Origin: Seohaeicola saemankumensis
GTDB lineage: Bacteria; Pseudomonadota; Alphaproteobacteria; Rhodobacterales; Rhodobacteraceae
DNA: 64,000 nucleotides
NCBI RefSeq assembly: GCF_042678485.1
Contig: NZ_JBHTKR010000001.1
Location: 186,001 to 250,000, forward strand
Reading direction: 5' to 3'
Numbering within the stretch: position 1 is the first letter of the stretch; the number at the start of each line of letters is the position of its first letter. A model generated the notes under the pieces. That model was not told the origin of the DNA, did no database searches, and saw nothing but the letters and a program-made list of their open reading frames with translations. The position numbers were made by a program, and so were the translations under genes. Below, one piece after another: positions 50,937 to 59,659 of this stretch.

Positions 50937-51421
50937 TCCTGCGGGAGGCGCAGCCTGCCGATGCCGCACCGGTCGCGGCGATCTGGAACCCGGTGATCCG
51001 CGATACGGCCGCGACATTCACATCGCTGGAAAAGACCGTCGCCGGTCTGGCGGCTGATTTCGCGGCGCGGGCTGCCGAGGGCAAGCTTTTTCTGCTGGCG
51101 GAGGAGGCGGGGCAAGTGCTGGGCTTTGCCACCTATTTCCAGTTTCGCAACGGGCCAGGCTATGCGCATACGATGGAGCATTCGATCATTCTGGCACCTG
51201 CCGCGCGGGGGCGAGGTGTCGGGCGGGCGCTGATGGCGGCGATCGGGGATCATGCCCGCGACCGGGGGGCGCACTCGCTTTGGGCCGGTGTCAGTGCCGA
51301 GAACCCCGCAGGTATCGCCTTTCATCGCTCTGTCGGTTTTGCCGAGATCGCGCGCCTGCCCGAAGTCGGCTACAAGTTCGGCCGCTGGATGGATCTTGTG
51401 CTGATGCAGAAAATCCTCTGA
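50933..51421 (+). CDS. GNAT N-acetyltransferase (phosphinothricin acetyltransferase-like)
   Basis: This 162-residue protein has the acetyl-CoA site RGRGVGRALM (about 85-94) and the PAT-like start IRDTAATFTS and end NPAGIAFHRSVGFAEI. Related enzymes acetylate small amines such as methionine sulfoximine or phosphinothricin. The start at 50933 overlaps the VOC stop. Confidence 0.85.
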   Translation: MILREAQPADAAPVAAIWNPVIRDTAATFTSLEKTVAGLAADFAARAAEGKLFLLAEEAGQVLGFATYFQFRNGPGYAHTMEHSIILAPAARGRGVGRALMAAIGDHARDRGAHSLWAGVSAENPAGIAFHRSVGFAEIARLPEVGYKFGRWMDLVLMQKIL

Positions 51422-51475
51422 CGAGGGGTGCGATCCCCCGCTGACAGCGGTCGGGTGACAGGATAGTGTAGGCAC

Positions 51476-52156
51476 ATGTCGATCTGGACCCGCATCATGG
51501 ACGCGCTGGGCGCGCTGACCTCGGGCGAGGGGCTGAGCGCGGTTCTCGACCGGCTGAGCGCCCCGCCTGAACGATCCGTGGCCTTTACCATCGCGGTGAT
51601 CGCACTGGGCGCCAAGATGGCCAAGGCCGACGGGCAGGTGACGCGCGATGAGGTCGCGGCCTTTCGCGAGGTGTTTCACATTCCACCCGAGGATGAGAAG
51701 GATGCGGCGCGTGTCTTCAACCTGGCGCGGCAGGATGTGGCCGGTTTTCGCGACTATGCCCGCAAGATCCGCGCCATGTTCGGCGAGGGCAGCGAGACGC
51801 TTTGCGACGTGATGGAAGGGTTGTTCCATATCGCTGTGGCCGATGGGCGCTATCACCCGGCCGAGAACGATTTCCTGTCCGAGGTCGCCGCGGCCTTCGG
51901 CCTGCCCGAGGCGCGGTTTCGCAGCTTGCGCAGCCGGTTCGTGCCGGATGCCGGGGGTGATCCCTATGACATTCTGGGCGTGAGCCCGGACATGCCGATC
52001 GACGAGATCCGCGCGGCCTGGAAGCGCCTAGTGCGCGAAACCCATCCCGATGCGATGGTGGCGCGGGGCCTGCCGGAAGAAGCGGTGCAACTGGCCGAGC
52101 GGCGCATGGTCGACATCAACCGCGCCTGGTCCGAGATCGCGGATGCGCGGGGCTGA
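51476..52156 (+). CDS. DjlA-like TerB plus J-domain co-chaperone
   Basis: This 226-residue protein has a TerB-like helical domain (about 30-150, KMAKADGQVTRDE and AVADGRYHPAE) and a C-terminal J domain (about 160-224, DPYDILGVS with the HPD triad in ETHPDAM). E. coli DjlA is membrane-anchored, but no transmembrane helix is clear here. It should stimulate DnaK. The stop overlaps the next gene by one base. Confidence 0.88.
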   Translation: MSIWTRIMDALGALTSGEGLSAVLDRLSAPPERSVAFTIAVIALGAKMAKADGQVTRDEVAAFREVFHIPPEDEKDAARVFNLARQDVAGFRDYARKIRAMFGEGSETLCDVMEGLFHIAVADGRYHPAENDFLSEVAAAFGLPEARFRSLRSRFVPDAGGDPYDILGVSPDMPIDEIRAAWKRLVRETHPDAMVARGLPEEAVQLAERRMVDINRAWSEIADARG

Positions 52157-53205
52157 TGCGGATCGCCACGTATAACGTGGAATGGTTCAATTCCCTGTTT
52201 GATGACGCAGGCCAGCCACTGGCCGATGACGAACCCTCGGGGCGCTATGGCGTCAGCCGTTTCCGGCAGCTGGAAGCGCTGGGGATCGTCTTTACCGCGC
52301 TGGATGCCGATATGGTCATGGTGATCGAGGCGCCCGATCACAGCGGCAAGCGGTCGACGGTGACAGCGTTGCAGGCCTTTGCCCATGCTTTCGATCTGCG
52401 CTGCAAATCCGCGATCATGGGCTTTCCCAATGAGACCCAGCAGGAAATCGCGTTGATGTATGACCCCTATGTGGTCGACCCGCGCCATGATCCGCTGGGC
52501 GAGGCGACAGGCAAGAAGGGGTCCGATGCGGATCCGCGTTTTGACGGGGTATTCCGGATCGATCTTGATCTGGACGGGACCGAGGATTTGATCAGCTTTT
52601 CAAAGCCGCCGCTGGAATTGTCGGTCACGACGATGCAGGGCACCACGTTTCGCATGATCGGGGCGCATCTGAAATCCAAGGCGCCGCACGGGGCGCGCGG
52701 ACGGGATGCGGTGATGCGGCTGGCCATCGCCAACCGGCGCAAGCAGCAGGCGCAGGCGGTCTGGCTGCGGCGCCGCGTGTCCCGCCATCTGGAGCAGGGC
52801 GATCCGCTGATCGTGCTGGGCGATCTGAACGACGGTCCGGGACTTGATGAATACGAGGGGCTGTTCGGCCGCTCCTCTGTCGAGGTGGTGATGGGGGAGG
52901 CCGGGCAGGGCGAGCCGATCACGGGCTGCCTGTTCGATCCGCATGCGCGCCAATCCCTGCAACGCCGCCCCGGTGTCGCCAGCCCCACGACCGCGCGGTT
53001 CTACATTCAGCATCTGGATCGTTATCTCGAGGCGCTGCTGGATTATATCATGATCTCGCCCGATCTGATGGGGCGGCAACCGCAGTGGCGCATCTGGCAT
53101 CCGTTCCACGACCCGGCCTGCTGGAAGGTGCCCGAGCTGCGCGATGCGCTGATTGATGCCTCGGATCATTACCCGGTAACGCTGGATATTGATCTGGCAA
53201 CTTAA
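52156..53205 (+). CDS. Endonuclease/exonuclease/phosphatase-fold protein
   Basis: This 349-residue protein has the EEP fold: IATYNVEWF (Asn6), a metal Glu in MVIEAPD, LGDLNDGPGLDEYEG and the terminal catalytic His in DASDHYPVTLDI. There is no signal peptide. It could cut nucleic acids or phospholipids; the substrate is not evident. Confidence 0.85.
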   Translation: MRIATYNVEWFNSLFDDAGQPLADDEPSGRYGVSRFRQLEALGIVFTALDADMVMVIEAPDHSGKRSTVTALQAFAHAFDLRCKSAIMGFPNETQQEIALMYDPYVVDPRHDPLGEATGKKGSDADPRFDGVFRIDLDLDGTEDLISFSKPPLELSVTTMQGTTFRMIGAHLKSKAPHGARGRDAVMRLAIANRRKQQAQAVWLRRRVSRHLEQGDPLIVLGDLNDGPGLDEYEGLFGRSSVEVVMGEAGQGEPITGCLFDPHARQSLQRRPGVASPTTARFYIQHLDRYLEALLDYIMISPDLMGRQPQWRIWHPFHDPACWKVPELRDALIDASDHYPVTLDIDLAT

Positions 53206-53236
53206 AATCGGTGGCGATCCCGACTATATTGGCCGC

Positions 53237-53641
53237 ATGAGACATGATTTTGCCCTTGCCGCGCTTCTGGCGATTGGCCTGACACTTGCCCCCGCCCAGG
53301 CGCAGGACAGCGATGCGCCCGCGCCGCCTGAGACCGGGGATCAGCCCGGCGACGAGGGGTTGAGCCTGATGGAACGCGGGGCGCGCATGTTTCTTGAGGG
53401 CATGCGCCGCGAGATGGAGCCTGCGCTTGAAGACCTGCGCGACCTGATGGTCGACATGGGACCCGCCATGCAGCAATTCATGCGCGACATGGGGCCAGCC
53501 ATGGCCGATCTGCTGCGCCGGATCGACGATCTGTCGGCCTATGAGGCGCCGGAACTTCTGCCCAATGGCGATATCATCATCCGCCGCAAGCCGGACAGCG
53601 GCCCCTTGCCGCCACCGGAAGACGGCGAGATCGACATCTGA
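53237..53641 (+). CDS. Small exported acidic protein with repeated DMGPAM
   Basis: This 134-residue protein has a signal peptide (about 1-22, ending AQA), a Pro/Asp/Glu-rich region, then an amphipathic helical stretch with DMGPAMQQFMRDMGPAMADL repeats, and a terminal ELLPNGDIIIRRK strand. It is a Rhodobacterales-type protein of unknown function, sometimes misnamed as an ATPase; no Walker motifs exist. Confidence 0.7.
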   Translation: MRHDFALAALLAIGLTLAPAQAQDSDAPAPPETGDQPGDEGLSLMERGARMFLEGMRREMEPALEDLRDLMVDMGPAMQQFMRDMGPAMADLLRRIDDLSAYEAPELLPNGDIIIRRKPDSGPLPPPEDGEIDI

Positions 53642-53656
53642 CGCCGCGCGCCGGGC

Positions 53657-55201
53657 TCAGCCTTTGATCCGCACATCCGTCTGTGCGCCCAGCGAAGCCG
53701 CGAGGGACATGAACCGCGCCTCGGCCACTTCTCCGTAAAGCGCGCCGGCGGATTCGGTCAGGTGCAGTTCCAGCACCTTTTTCTTCGGGAACCAGCGCAT
53801 TTCGCCCATGGGCGCATCGCGTTGCAGCCAGAGCATCGCGCCGAAACGCATGGCCTTGCCCACGATTTCGGCCTGGTGGATCGCGGCCTCGTCCAGCAGG
53901 CGGAACATCGGCTCGAACCGGGTGCCCTCGCGCTTGTTGGAATAGCGATGCAGCAGGGCCAGCCCCAGAAAGACACGCTCGGAATGTTTCAGCCCGCCCA
54001 GGTTGGCGCGGGTGGCATTGTCGAAACAGACTTCGGCGCGGTAATCGGGATGGGCGCGCCAGCTGACATCGTGCAGCAGGCATGCGGCCTTGATCAGGCG
54101 CTTGCGTTCAAGGGGGGCGGATTTGAACAGCGGCAGGATGAAATTGTAAAGCTGCTTGCCGAAGCCGGGGATGCGGGCGTCCTTGGCCTCGGCGAAATAG
54201 CACGATTCGATCAGGGGATCGCGGTCGCGCAGGGATTGCGGCATCTGTTCATACAGCATCCCTTCGCGGATGCCGTAGCTTGAGACGGCGATATCGCGCG
54301 GATGGAAGGTCTTGACCACGGCCTTGAGCACTTCGCAGGCCAAGGGAACCAGATCCATCCGGGCTGCGGATACGCCGCAGCGGGCGCGCAGCTCGTCCGG
54401 ATCGTTCTGCCGGATGTAGTCGATCGTGGCCGAGATGGATTTCGCGCTCATGCGGTATTCGTGCAGAACATGCAGCGGATAGCCGCGCCGCTCCATGTCG
54501 ATCCGTGCAATGGCGCGCCACGAGCCCCCGACCAGGAACAAACGGTTCTTCTGCGGCCCAAGGGTTTCGGCCAGCCCTTCAAGAATGGTCTTGATATGGG
54601 CCTTGCGCCCCTTCTTGCCGCCCGGCACGGCGTTCAGTTTCAGCGGCCCCAGCGGCGAGGTGACGCGGCGGCCCACGATGCCACCCGCGATTTCCGCAAG
54701 CTCCATCGAAGCGCCGCCGATATCGCAGACCAGCCCATAGGAACCCGGCCAGCCCAGCAGCACGCCTTGCGCGGACAGGCGCGCCTCTTCCTCGCCGTCG
54801 ATGACCCAGAGCTTCAGGCCGGTTTCGGCCTCGATCAGGGCCTGGAATTCGGCGCCGTCCTCGGCCTCGCGCATGGCGGCTGTGGCCACGGCTGTCAGCG
54901 GCGCGATACCCATTCCATCGGCCAGTTTCTGAAAGCGGCGCAGCGCGTTCAGCGCGCGGATGCGGCCCTGCGGGTTCAGCCGGCCGGTTTCAGCCAGACC
55001 CTGCCCAAGCGCGCACATGATCTTTTCGTTGTAGAAATAGGCCGGCGAGCGGGCCGCGCCGTCAAACACCACAAGGCGCACCGAGTTCGATCCGACATCG
55101 ACAACACCCACCCGTGACAGGGCACGCGACGAGGCGTCGTTGAACAGGGGTCGCCCGAACGGGCCCCAATCATGCGGGGCGGGGTCTGTCGTGCCGTCCA
55201 T
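53657..55201 (-). CDS. ppx: Exopolyphosphatase / Ppx-GppA family phosphatase
   Basis: This 514-residue protein has an ASKHA-type N-terminal domain (about 30-320, VGVVDVGSNSVRLVVFD; VCDIGGASMEL; FLVGGSWRAIA) and a C-terminal HD-like helical domain (about 330-510, ACLLHDVSW). It hydrolyses polyphosphate or pppGpp. The start at 55201 has AAGGAAAG upstream; a TTG at 55255 is less likely. It follows ppk on the same strand by 50 bases, pairing synthesis and breakdown. Confidence 0.92.
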   Translation of the reverse strand: MDGTTDPAPHDWGPFGRPLFNDASSRALSRVGVVDVGSNSVRLVVFDGAARSPAYFYNEKIMCALGQGLAETGRLNPQGRIRALNALRRFQKLADGMGIAPLTAVATAAMREAEDGAEFQALIEAETGLKLWVIDGEEEARLSAQGVLLGWPGSYGLVCDIGGASMELAEIAGGIVGRRVTSPLGPLKLNAVPGGKKGRKAHIKTILEGLAETLGPQKNRLFLVGGSWRAIARIDMERRGYPLHVLHEYRMSAKSISATIDYIRQNDPDELRARCGVSAARMDLVPLACEVLKAVVKTFHPRDIAVSSYGIREGMLYEQMPQSLRDRDPLIESCYFAEAKDARIPGFGKQLYNFILPLFKSAPLERKRLIKAACLLHDVSWRAHPDYRAEVCFDNATRANLGGLKHSERVFLGLALLHRYSNKREGTRFEPMFRLLDEAAIHQAEIVGKAMRFGAMLWLQRDAPMGEMRWFPKKKVLELHLTESAGALYGEVAEARFMSLAASLGAQTDVRIKG

Positions 55202-55251
55202 GCCGTCTTTCCTTGGTCCGTCCCCTAAATGCGCCGGAACGGATGGCAAGG

Positions 55252-57426
55252 TCAATAATCCGTGTGGGTGAGTTGCGGCACGTCACCCGCACCGGCCGAG
55301 CCGCGACCGGACAGGGACGGGTTTTCCATGAAGAAGCGATGGCAGTTGAAAACAAACTCGCCCTCGGGCACTTCGGCGCGTTTGAAATGCCCATCCGGCA
55401 GCATGACCCAGCTTTGCGCCACATCGGCCATGTTGGCCGCCATGATCTGGCTGACGATCTGTGCCTTGACGGTCGGGTTCTCGATCTCGACCAGGGTTTC
55501 CACCCGGCGGTTCAGGTTGCGGCCCATCCAGTCGGCCGAACTGATGTAGACGCGCGCCTTTTTCGAGGGCAGGCCGTGCCCGTTGCCGAAACAGACGATG
55601 CGCGAATGTTCCAGAAAGCGCCCGATGATGGATTTGACGCGGATGTTTTCCGACAGACCCTTGATGCCGGGGCGCAGCCCGCAGATGCCCCGGATCACCA
55701 GGCTGATCTTCACGCCCCCCTGGGAGGCCGCGTAAAGCGCGTCGATCACCTCGGGGTCGATCAGCGCGTTCATCTTGGCCCAGATCTCGGCGGGTCGGCC
55801 TTCTTTCGCATGTGCGATCTCGGCCGCGATCATCTCCAGCAGGCGCGGTTTCAGGCTGATCGGCGAAATCGCCAGGTTGTCCAGATGTTCGGGCTGGGCA
55901 TAGCCCGACAGGTAGTTGAACACTTTGGTGGCGTCGCGCCCCAGCTTCGGATCGCAGGTGAACAGTGACAGATCGGTATAGATGCGCGCGGTGATCGGGT
56001 GATAATTGCCGGTGCCGTAATGGGTGTAGGTCACCAGCGCATCACCCTCACGCCGGACAACGGTGCTGATTTTCGCGTGTGTTTTCAGATCGATGAAGCC
56101 GTAAACCACATGGGCGCCCGCGCGTTCCAGCCGGCGGGACTGGCGGATGTTGGCGGCTTCGTCGAACCGCGCCTTGAGTTCGACCAGTGCCGTGACGGAT
56201 TTGCCATCCTCGGCGGCTTCGCACAGCGCCTCGACGATGGGAGAGTTGCGCGAGGTGCGGTAGAGCGTTTGCTTGATCGCCACCACATCGGGATCGCGCG
56301 CAGCCTGTTGCAGGAAGCGCACCACCATGTCGAAGGTCTCGTAGGGGTGATGCAGCAGCATGTCCTTCTGGCGCATGGCCGCGAACATGTCGCCCTCGTG
56401 ATCCTGCACCCGTTCGGGTACGCGCGGGGTGAAGTTGGGCCACAGCAGATCGGGGCGCGCGTCCAGCACCAGTTCCTTGACATCGGCAATGCCGATCATC
56501 CCGTCCACTTCGACGACCTCATCGGTATCGACGTGAAGCTCTTCCATGATGATCTTTCGCAACGCCTCGGGGGCGCCGGCGGTGATCTTCATGCGCACCA
56601 CCTCGCCGCGGCGGCGGCGCTTCAGGGCGGTCTCGAACTCGCGCACAAGGTCTTCGGCTTCTTCCTCGACTTCCAGATCGCTGTCGCGCAGCACGCGGAA
56701 GGCGCAATGCCCCTTCAGGTCATAGCCGGGGAACAGGCTGTCCACATGCAGCAGCAGCACATCCTCCAGCGGCAGGAAGCGATGCGCGCCGTCGGGGGCG
56801 GGCAGGGGCACGAAGCGCGCGATCTGCGCGGGGATCGGCAGCAGCGCGCGCAGCGGCCGCTTGTCGCGGCGGCGCTGCAGTTGCAACGCAAGGCTGAAGC
56901 CGGTGTTCGGGATGAAGGGAAAGGGGTGTGCAGGGTCGATGGCCAGCGGCGACAGCACCGGAAAGACGTTGTTGAGAAAGATCGCCTCAAGCGTGATGCG
57001 ATCCTCGTCCGACAGGGTGTTGCGGTCCAGGATGGTGATCCGCTCAACCTCCATCTGGCGGCGCAGCTCGTCGAAGACGGATTGCTGGCGCTGCATCAGG
57101 TGGCGGGCATCCTCGTTGATCAGCACCAGCTGTTCGGCGGGGGTCAACCCATCCGCCGCGGGCGTCGTGTTGCCGGCATGGGCCAGCTCGCGCAGACCCG
57201 CCACACGCACGGTATAGAATTCATCAAGGTTCGTGGCCGAGATGGACAGAAAACGCAGCCGCTCCAGCAGCGGCACGCGGGGATTTTCCGCCTCTTCCAG
57301 CACGCGCCAGTTGAAGCCCAGCCAGCTGAGTTCGCGGTTGTAGAAACGGCCCGGTCCGGTCAGGTCCAGATCCTGGATCTCGACCGGGGGATCGAATGGC
57401 GCCTTGAGGAAATCTGCATGTGTCAT
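55252..57426 (-). CDS. ppk: Polyphosphate kinase 1
   Basis: This 724-residue protein has the PPK1 four-domain plan, beginning FYNRELSWLGFNWRVLEEA (28-46). The phosphohistidine is His450 in FIDLKTHAKI, with the second conserved His607 in FLEHSRI. It makes polyphosphate reversibly from ATP. It lies 34 bases after hdaA on the minus strand. Confidence 0.96.
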   Translation of the reverse strand: MTHADFLKAPFDPPVEIQDLDLTGPGRFYNRELSWLGFNWRVLEEAENPRVPLLERLRFLSISATNLDEFYTVRVAGLRELAHAGNTTPAADGLTPAEQLVLINEDARHLMQRQQSVFDELRRQMEVERITILDRNTLSDEDRITLEAIFLNNVFPVLSPLAIDPAHPFPFIPNTGFSLALQLQRRRDKRPLRALLPIPAQIARFVPLPAPDGAHRFLPLEDVLLLHVDSLFPGYDLKGHCAFRVLRDSDLEVEEEAEDLVREFETALKRRRRGEVVRMKITAGAPEALRKIIMEELHVDTDEVVEVDGMIGIADVKELVLDARPDLLWPNFTPRVPERVQDHEGDMFAAMRQKDMLLHHPYETFDMVVRFLQQAARDPDVVAIKQTLYRTSRNSPIVEALCEAAEDGKSVTALVELKARFDEAANIRQSRRLERAGAHVVYGFIDLKTHAKISTVVRREGDALVTYTHYGTGNYHPITARIYTDLSLFTCDPKLGRDATKVFNYLSGYAQPEHLDNLAISPISLKPRLLEMIAAEIAHAKEGRPAEIWAKMNALIDPEVIDALYAASQGGVKISLVIRGICGLRPGIKGLSENIRVKSIIGRFLEHSRIVCFGNGHGLPSKKARVYISSADWMGRNLNRRVETLVEIENPTVKAQIVSQIMAANMADVAQSWVMLPDGHFKRAEVPEGEFVFNCHRFFMENPSLSGRGSAGAGDVPQLTHTDY

Positions 57427-57460
57427 GAGCGGCTTATGCTGCCTGATTGTGACGGTTTGA

Positions 57461-58177
57461 TTACCGATGCTGCCCTTGGTCGGGGGAATTGTCCAGCAGG
57501 CCCGGTTGCATGACCTGTTCCAGCACCTCTGCGGCCAGCTTGCGGTTCAGCGGGCGGCCTTGACCCAGAGCCGCGGCATCCATTGCCGCGACCAGCGCCT
57601 GCGCGCTGTCGAAGGCGCGGTTCATATGCGTGACCAGGTAGGGGATCGTCTCTGGCGTCGGGACAAGCTGACGATCGGCAAAGAGCTTGGCCAGAACGGC
57701 CGTCAGCAGGCGATCATCGGGCGCGTCAAGCCGTGTGGCGGTCGTGCCCTGCATCCGGCTGGCCAGGTCAGGCAGCACAAGGCCCCAGCGGGCGGCAGGG
57801 CGATCCGCGGTCAGCAGCAGGGTGCGCCCCTCGGCCAGAACAAGGTTGTGCAGATGGAACAAGGCCTGTTCCGCCGCTGCATTTCCGGCGATGGCGGGTA
57901 CGTCCTCGACCGCGACATGCCCACGGGCCAGGGCGGGAATGTCGGCCTGCGCCAGTGTCGAGGCCTGCACGATCCGCGCGCCCGAGGTCTGCGCCCAGAC
58001 ATGGGCCAGATGCGTCTTTCCCGAGGCTTTCGGACCTTCCAGCACCAGCTTGCGCCCCGGCCAGCCCTGCCAGCCCTCGATCAGGGCGACAGCCATGGCA
58101 TTGGCGGGGGTGACGAAAAAATCCTCGCGGCCCAGTGCGGCGCGCACCGGCAGATCGAAGCTGAGTTGCCGATGCAT
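57461..58177 (-). CDS. hdaA: DnaA-homologous replication regulator HdaA
   Basis: This 238-residue protein begins RQLSFDLPVRAALGREDFFV, whose QLSFDL segment matches the clamp-binding motif of Hda. It then has a DnaA-like AAA+ domain with Walker A EGPKASGKTHL (about 47-57). Hda stimulates ATP hydrolysis by DnaA after initiation. The gene sits between an AI-2E permease and ppk, as often in Rhodobacterales; the start overlaps the permease stop by one base. Confidence 0.88.
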   Translation of the reverse strand: MHRQLSFDLPVRAALGREDFFVTPANAMAVALIEGWQGWPGRKLVLEGPKASGKTHLAHVWAQTSGARIVQASTLAQADIPALARGHVAVEDVPAIAGNAAAEQALFHLHNLVLAEGRTLLLTADRPAARWGLVLPDLASRMQGTTATRLDAPDDRLLTAVLAKLFADRQLVPTPETIPYLVTHMNRAFDSAQALVAAMDAAALGQGRPLNRKLAAEVLEQVMQPGLLDNSPDQGQHR

Positions 58178-59244
58178 CAGTCTTCCCTGTGCAGGTCGAT
58201 GCCGCGATAGAGCAGGCTGCGCTTGTAACCGCCGATCCCGAAGCGGGCGACGACGCCGATCACCGCAGCGACGGGCACGGCCACCAGCATGCCGACGAAA
58301 CCGAAGAGCGACCCGAAGACCGACAGCGCGAAGATCAGCCAGACCGGGTGCAGGCCGACCGAAGTGCCGACAAGCCGGGGCGTCAGGACATTGCCCTCTA
58401 CCACCTGTCCCAGGACGAAAATCCCCGCGACCAGGCCGATCGACATCCAGTCGCCCCAGAACTGGAACAGGGCAAGGCCGATGGCCAGCGCCCCGCCGAC
58501 CAGCGCGCCGACATAGGGTATGAATGTCACCAGCCCCGCCAGCGCCCCGACAATCAGGCCGAATTGCAGCCCCACCACCATCAGTGCCACCGCGTAATAG
58601 GTGCCCAGAATCAGGCTGACCGTGCCCATGCCGCGAATGAAGCTGGCCAGCGTGCGGTCGATCTCGGCGGCAAGCAGGCGGATCGTGGGCGCATGATCGC
58701 GCGGCAGCAGGTCGTCGATCCGGGCCACCATGTTGTCCCAGTCATAGAGCAGGTAGAAGGCCACAACCGGCACGATCACGAACAGCAGAACGATGCCCAC
58801 AAGCGAGTTGACCGAGGTCAGCACCGTGTTCAGCAACTCGCCGCCGCGCTCGCGGATCGTCTCGCCGACCGAGATCAGCGACTGGCGCAGCACCGACTCC
58901 TGATCCACGATCGAGGGGAATTTCGTGGTCAGAAAGGCCTGAAGGTCCTGGAACAGCTTTGGCGCGATGTCGAACAGCGATACGGCCTGCTGGACAAGAA
59001 GGGGCACCACCAGCAGGGCCATCAACACGAAGACCAGGACCGCGCTGAGCGTGATGACCGTTGTCGCCACGGCCCGCGATGCCCCCAGACGTTCGATCCT
59101 GTCGGCCACCGGGTCGAGGAAATAGGCAATGGCCCCGCCCAGCACAAAGGGCAGGATCACATCCCCGAGAAACCAAAGGATCACAAGGAAGGCCGCCGTG
59201 GCGATGCCCCAGTAACGGATCTGATCTTTGACAGGCAGGGCCAT
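58177..59244 (-). CDS. AI-2E family (PerM) transporter
   Basis: This 355-residue membrane protein has about eight hydrophobic segments and the family motifs PFVLGGAIAYFLDPVADRIE (about 32-51) and GALAGLVTFIPYVGALVGG (about 234-252). The substrate is unknown; the AI-2 name is historical. It begins the minus-strand operon with hdaA, ppk and ppx. Confidence 0.9.
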   Translation of the reverse strand: MALPVKDQIRYWGIATAAFLVILWFLGDVILPFVLGGAIAYFLDPVADRIERLGASRAVATTVITLSAVLVFVLMALLVVPLLVQQAVSLFDIAPKLFQDLQAFLTTKFPSIVDQESVLRQSLISVGETIRERGGELLNTVLTSVNSLVGIVLLFVIVPVVAFYLLYDWDNMVARIDDLLPRDHAPTIRLLAAEIDRTLASFIRGMGTVSLILGTYYAVALMVVGLQFGLIVGALAGLVTFIPYVGALVGGALAIGLALFQFWGDWMSIGLVAGIFVLGQVVEGNVLTPRLVGTSVGLHPVWLIFALSVFGSLFGFVGMLVAVPVAAVIGVVARFGIGGYKRSLLYRGIDLHRED

Positions 59245-59406
59245 GCGCGCTCCTTGCGGTTGGGTTCTATGTCGCGCGTCGCGGGTCGCAATTCAAGTCC
59301 CGACCTTGCGGGATATCGGGCCTGCACGCTGCATATGCGCCGGCCCCTCAAGACCAGCGACATGGCGGATCACGGGCAATGGTAAGGAATCCCGTACTAT
59401 CCTATG

Positions 59407-59489
59407 GGCTAGGAATGCCGCATCAACTGGGACCAGTGTGGTATGTGCCAGTTTCGCGGCGAAGCGCCTTTCGCAAGGCGCTTCGTTTT
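59407..59489 (+). ncRNA. Candidate small RNA upstream of proS
   Basis: The 415-base spacer between the divergent permease and proS genes contains no credible open frame but ends a leader region with a strong orphan terminator at 59460-59489. A possible -10 box TACTAT lies at 59395-59400. The 5' end is an estimate. Confidence 0.35.
59460..59489 (+). terminator. Orphan intrinsic terminator before proS
   Basis: An 11-bp perfect stem (CGAAGCGCCTT at 59460-59470 with AAGGCGCTTCG at 59475-59485) with TCGC loop and four T. No plus-strand gene lies upstream within the spacer. Confidence 0.75.
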
Positions 59490-59659
59490 GTGGTTGCGGA
59501 CAGGCGGTGCCGTTGCTTGCGTGATGGCGCCGCCAACGGCCCGGCCACTTCTCTGCCCGGCACCCAGGCGCCTGGCCGTCACGATCCGCTGCCATCCTGC
59601 TTGCCTGATCCGCCCCTCTGCCCTAAACCGGCGCAAATGCCATTCCCGAGGGGTCCATC

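Noticed and set aside
47952..51017. A 1021-codon minus-strand open frame opposite the methylmalonyl-CoA mutase gene
   Set aside because: It is the antisense shadow of a high-GC coding sequence. Its composition (His, Arg, Gln, Gly-rich) resembles no protein family, and it spans the repeat and several real genes.
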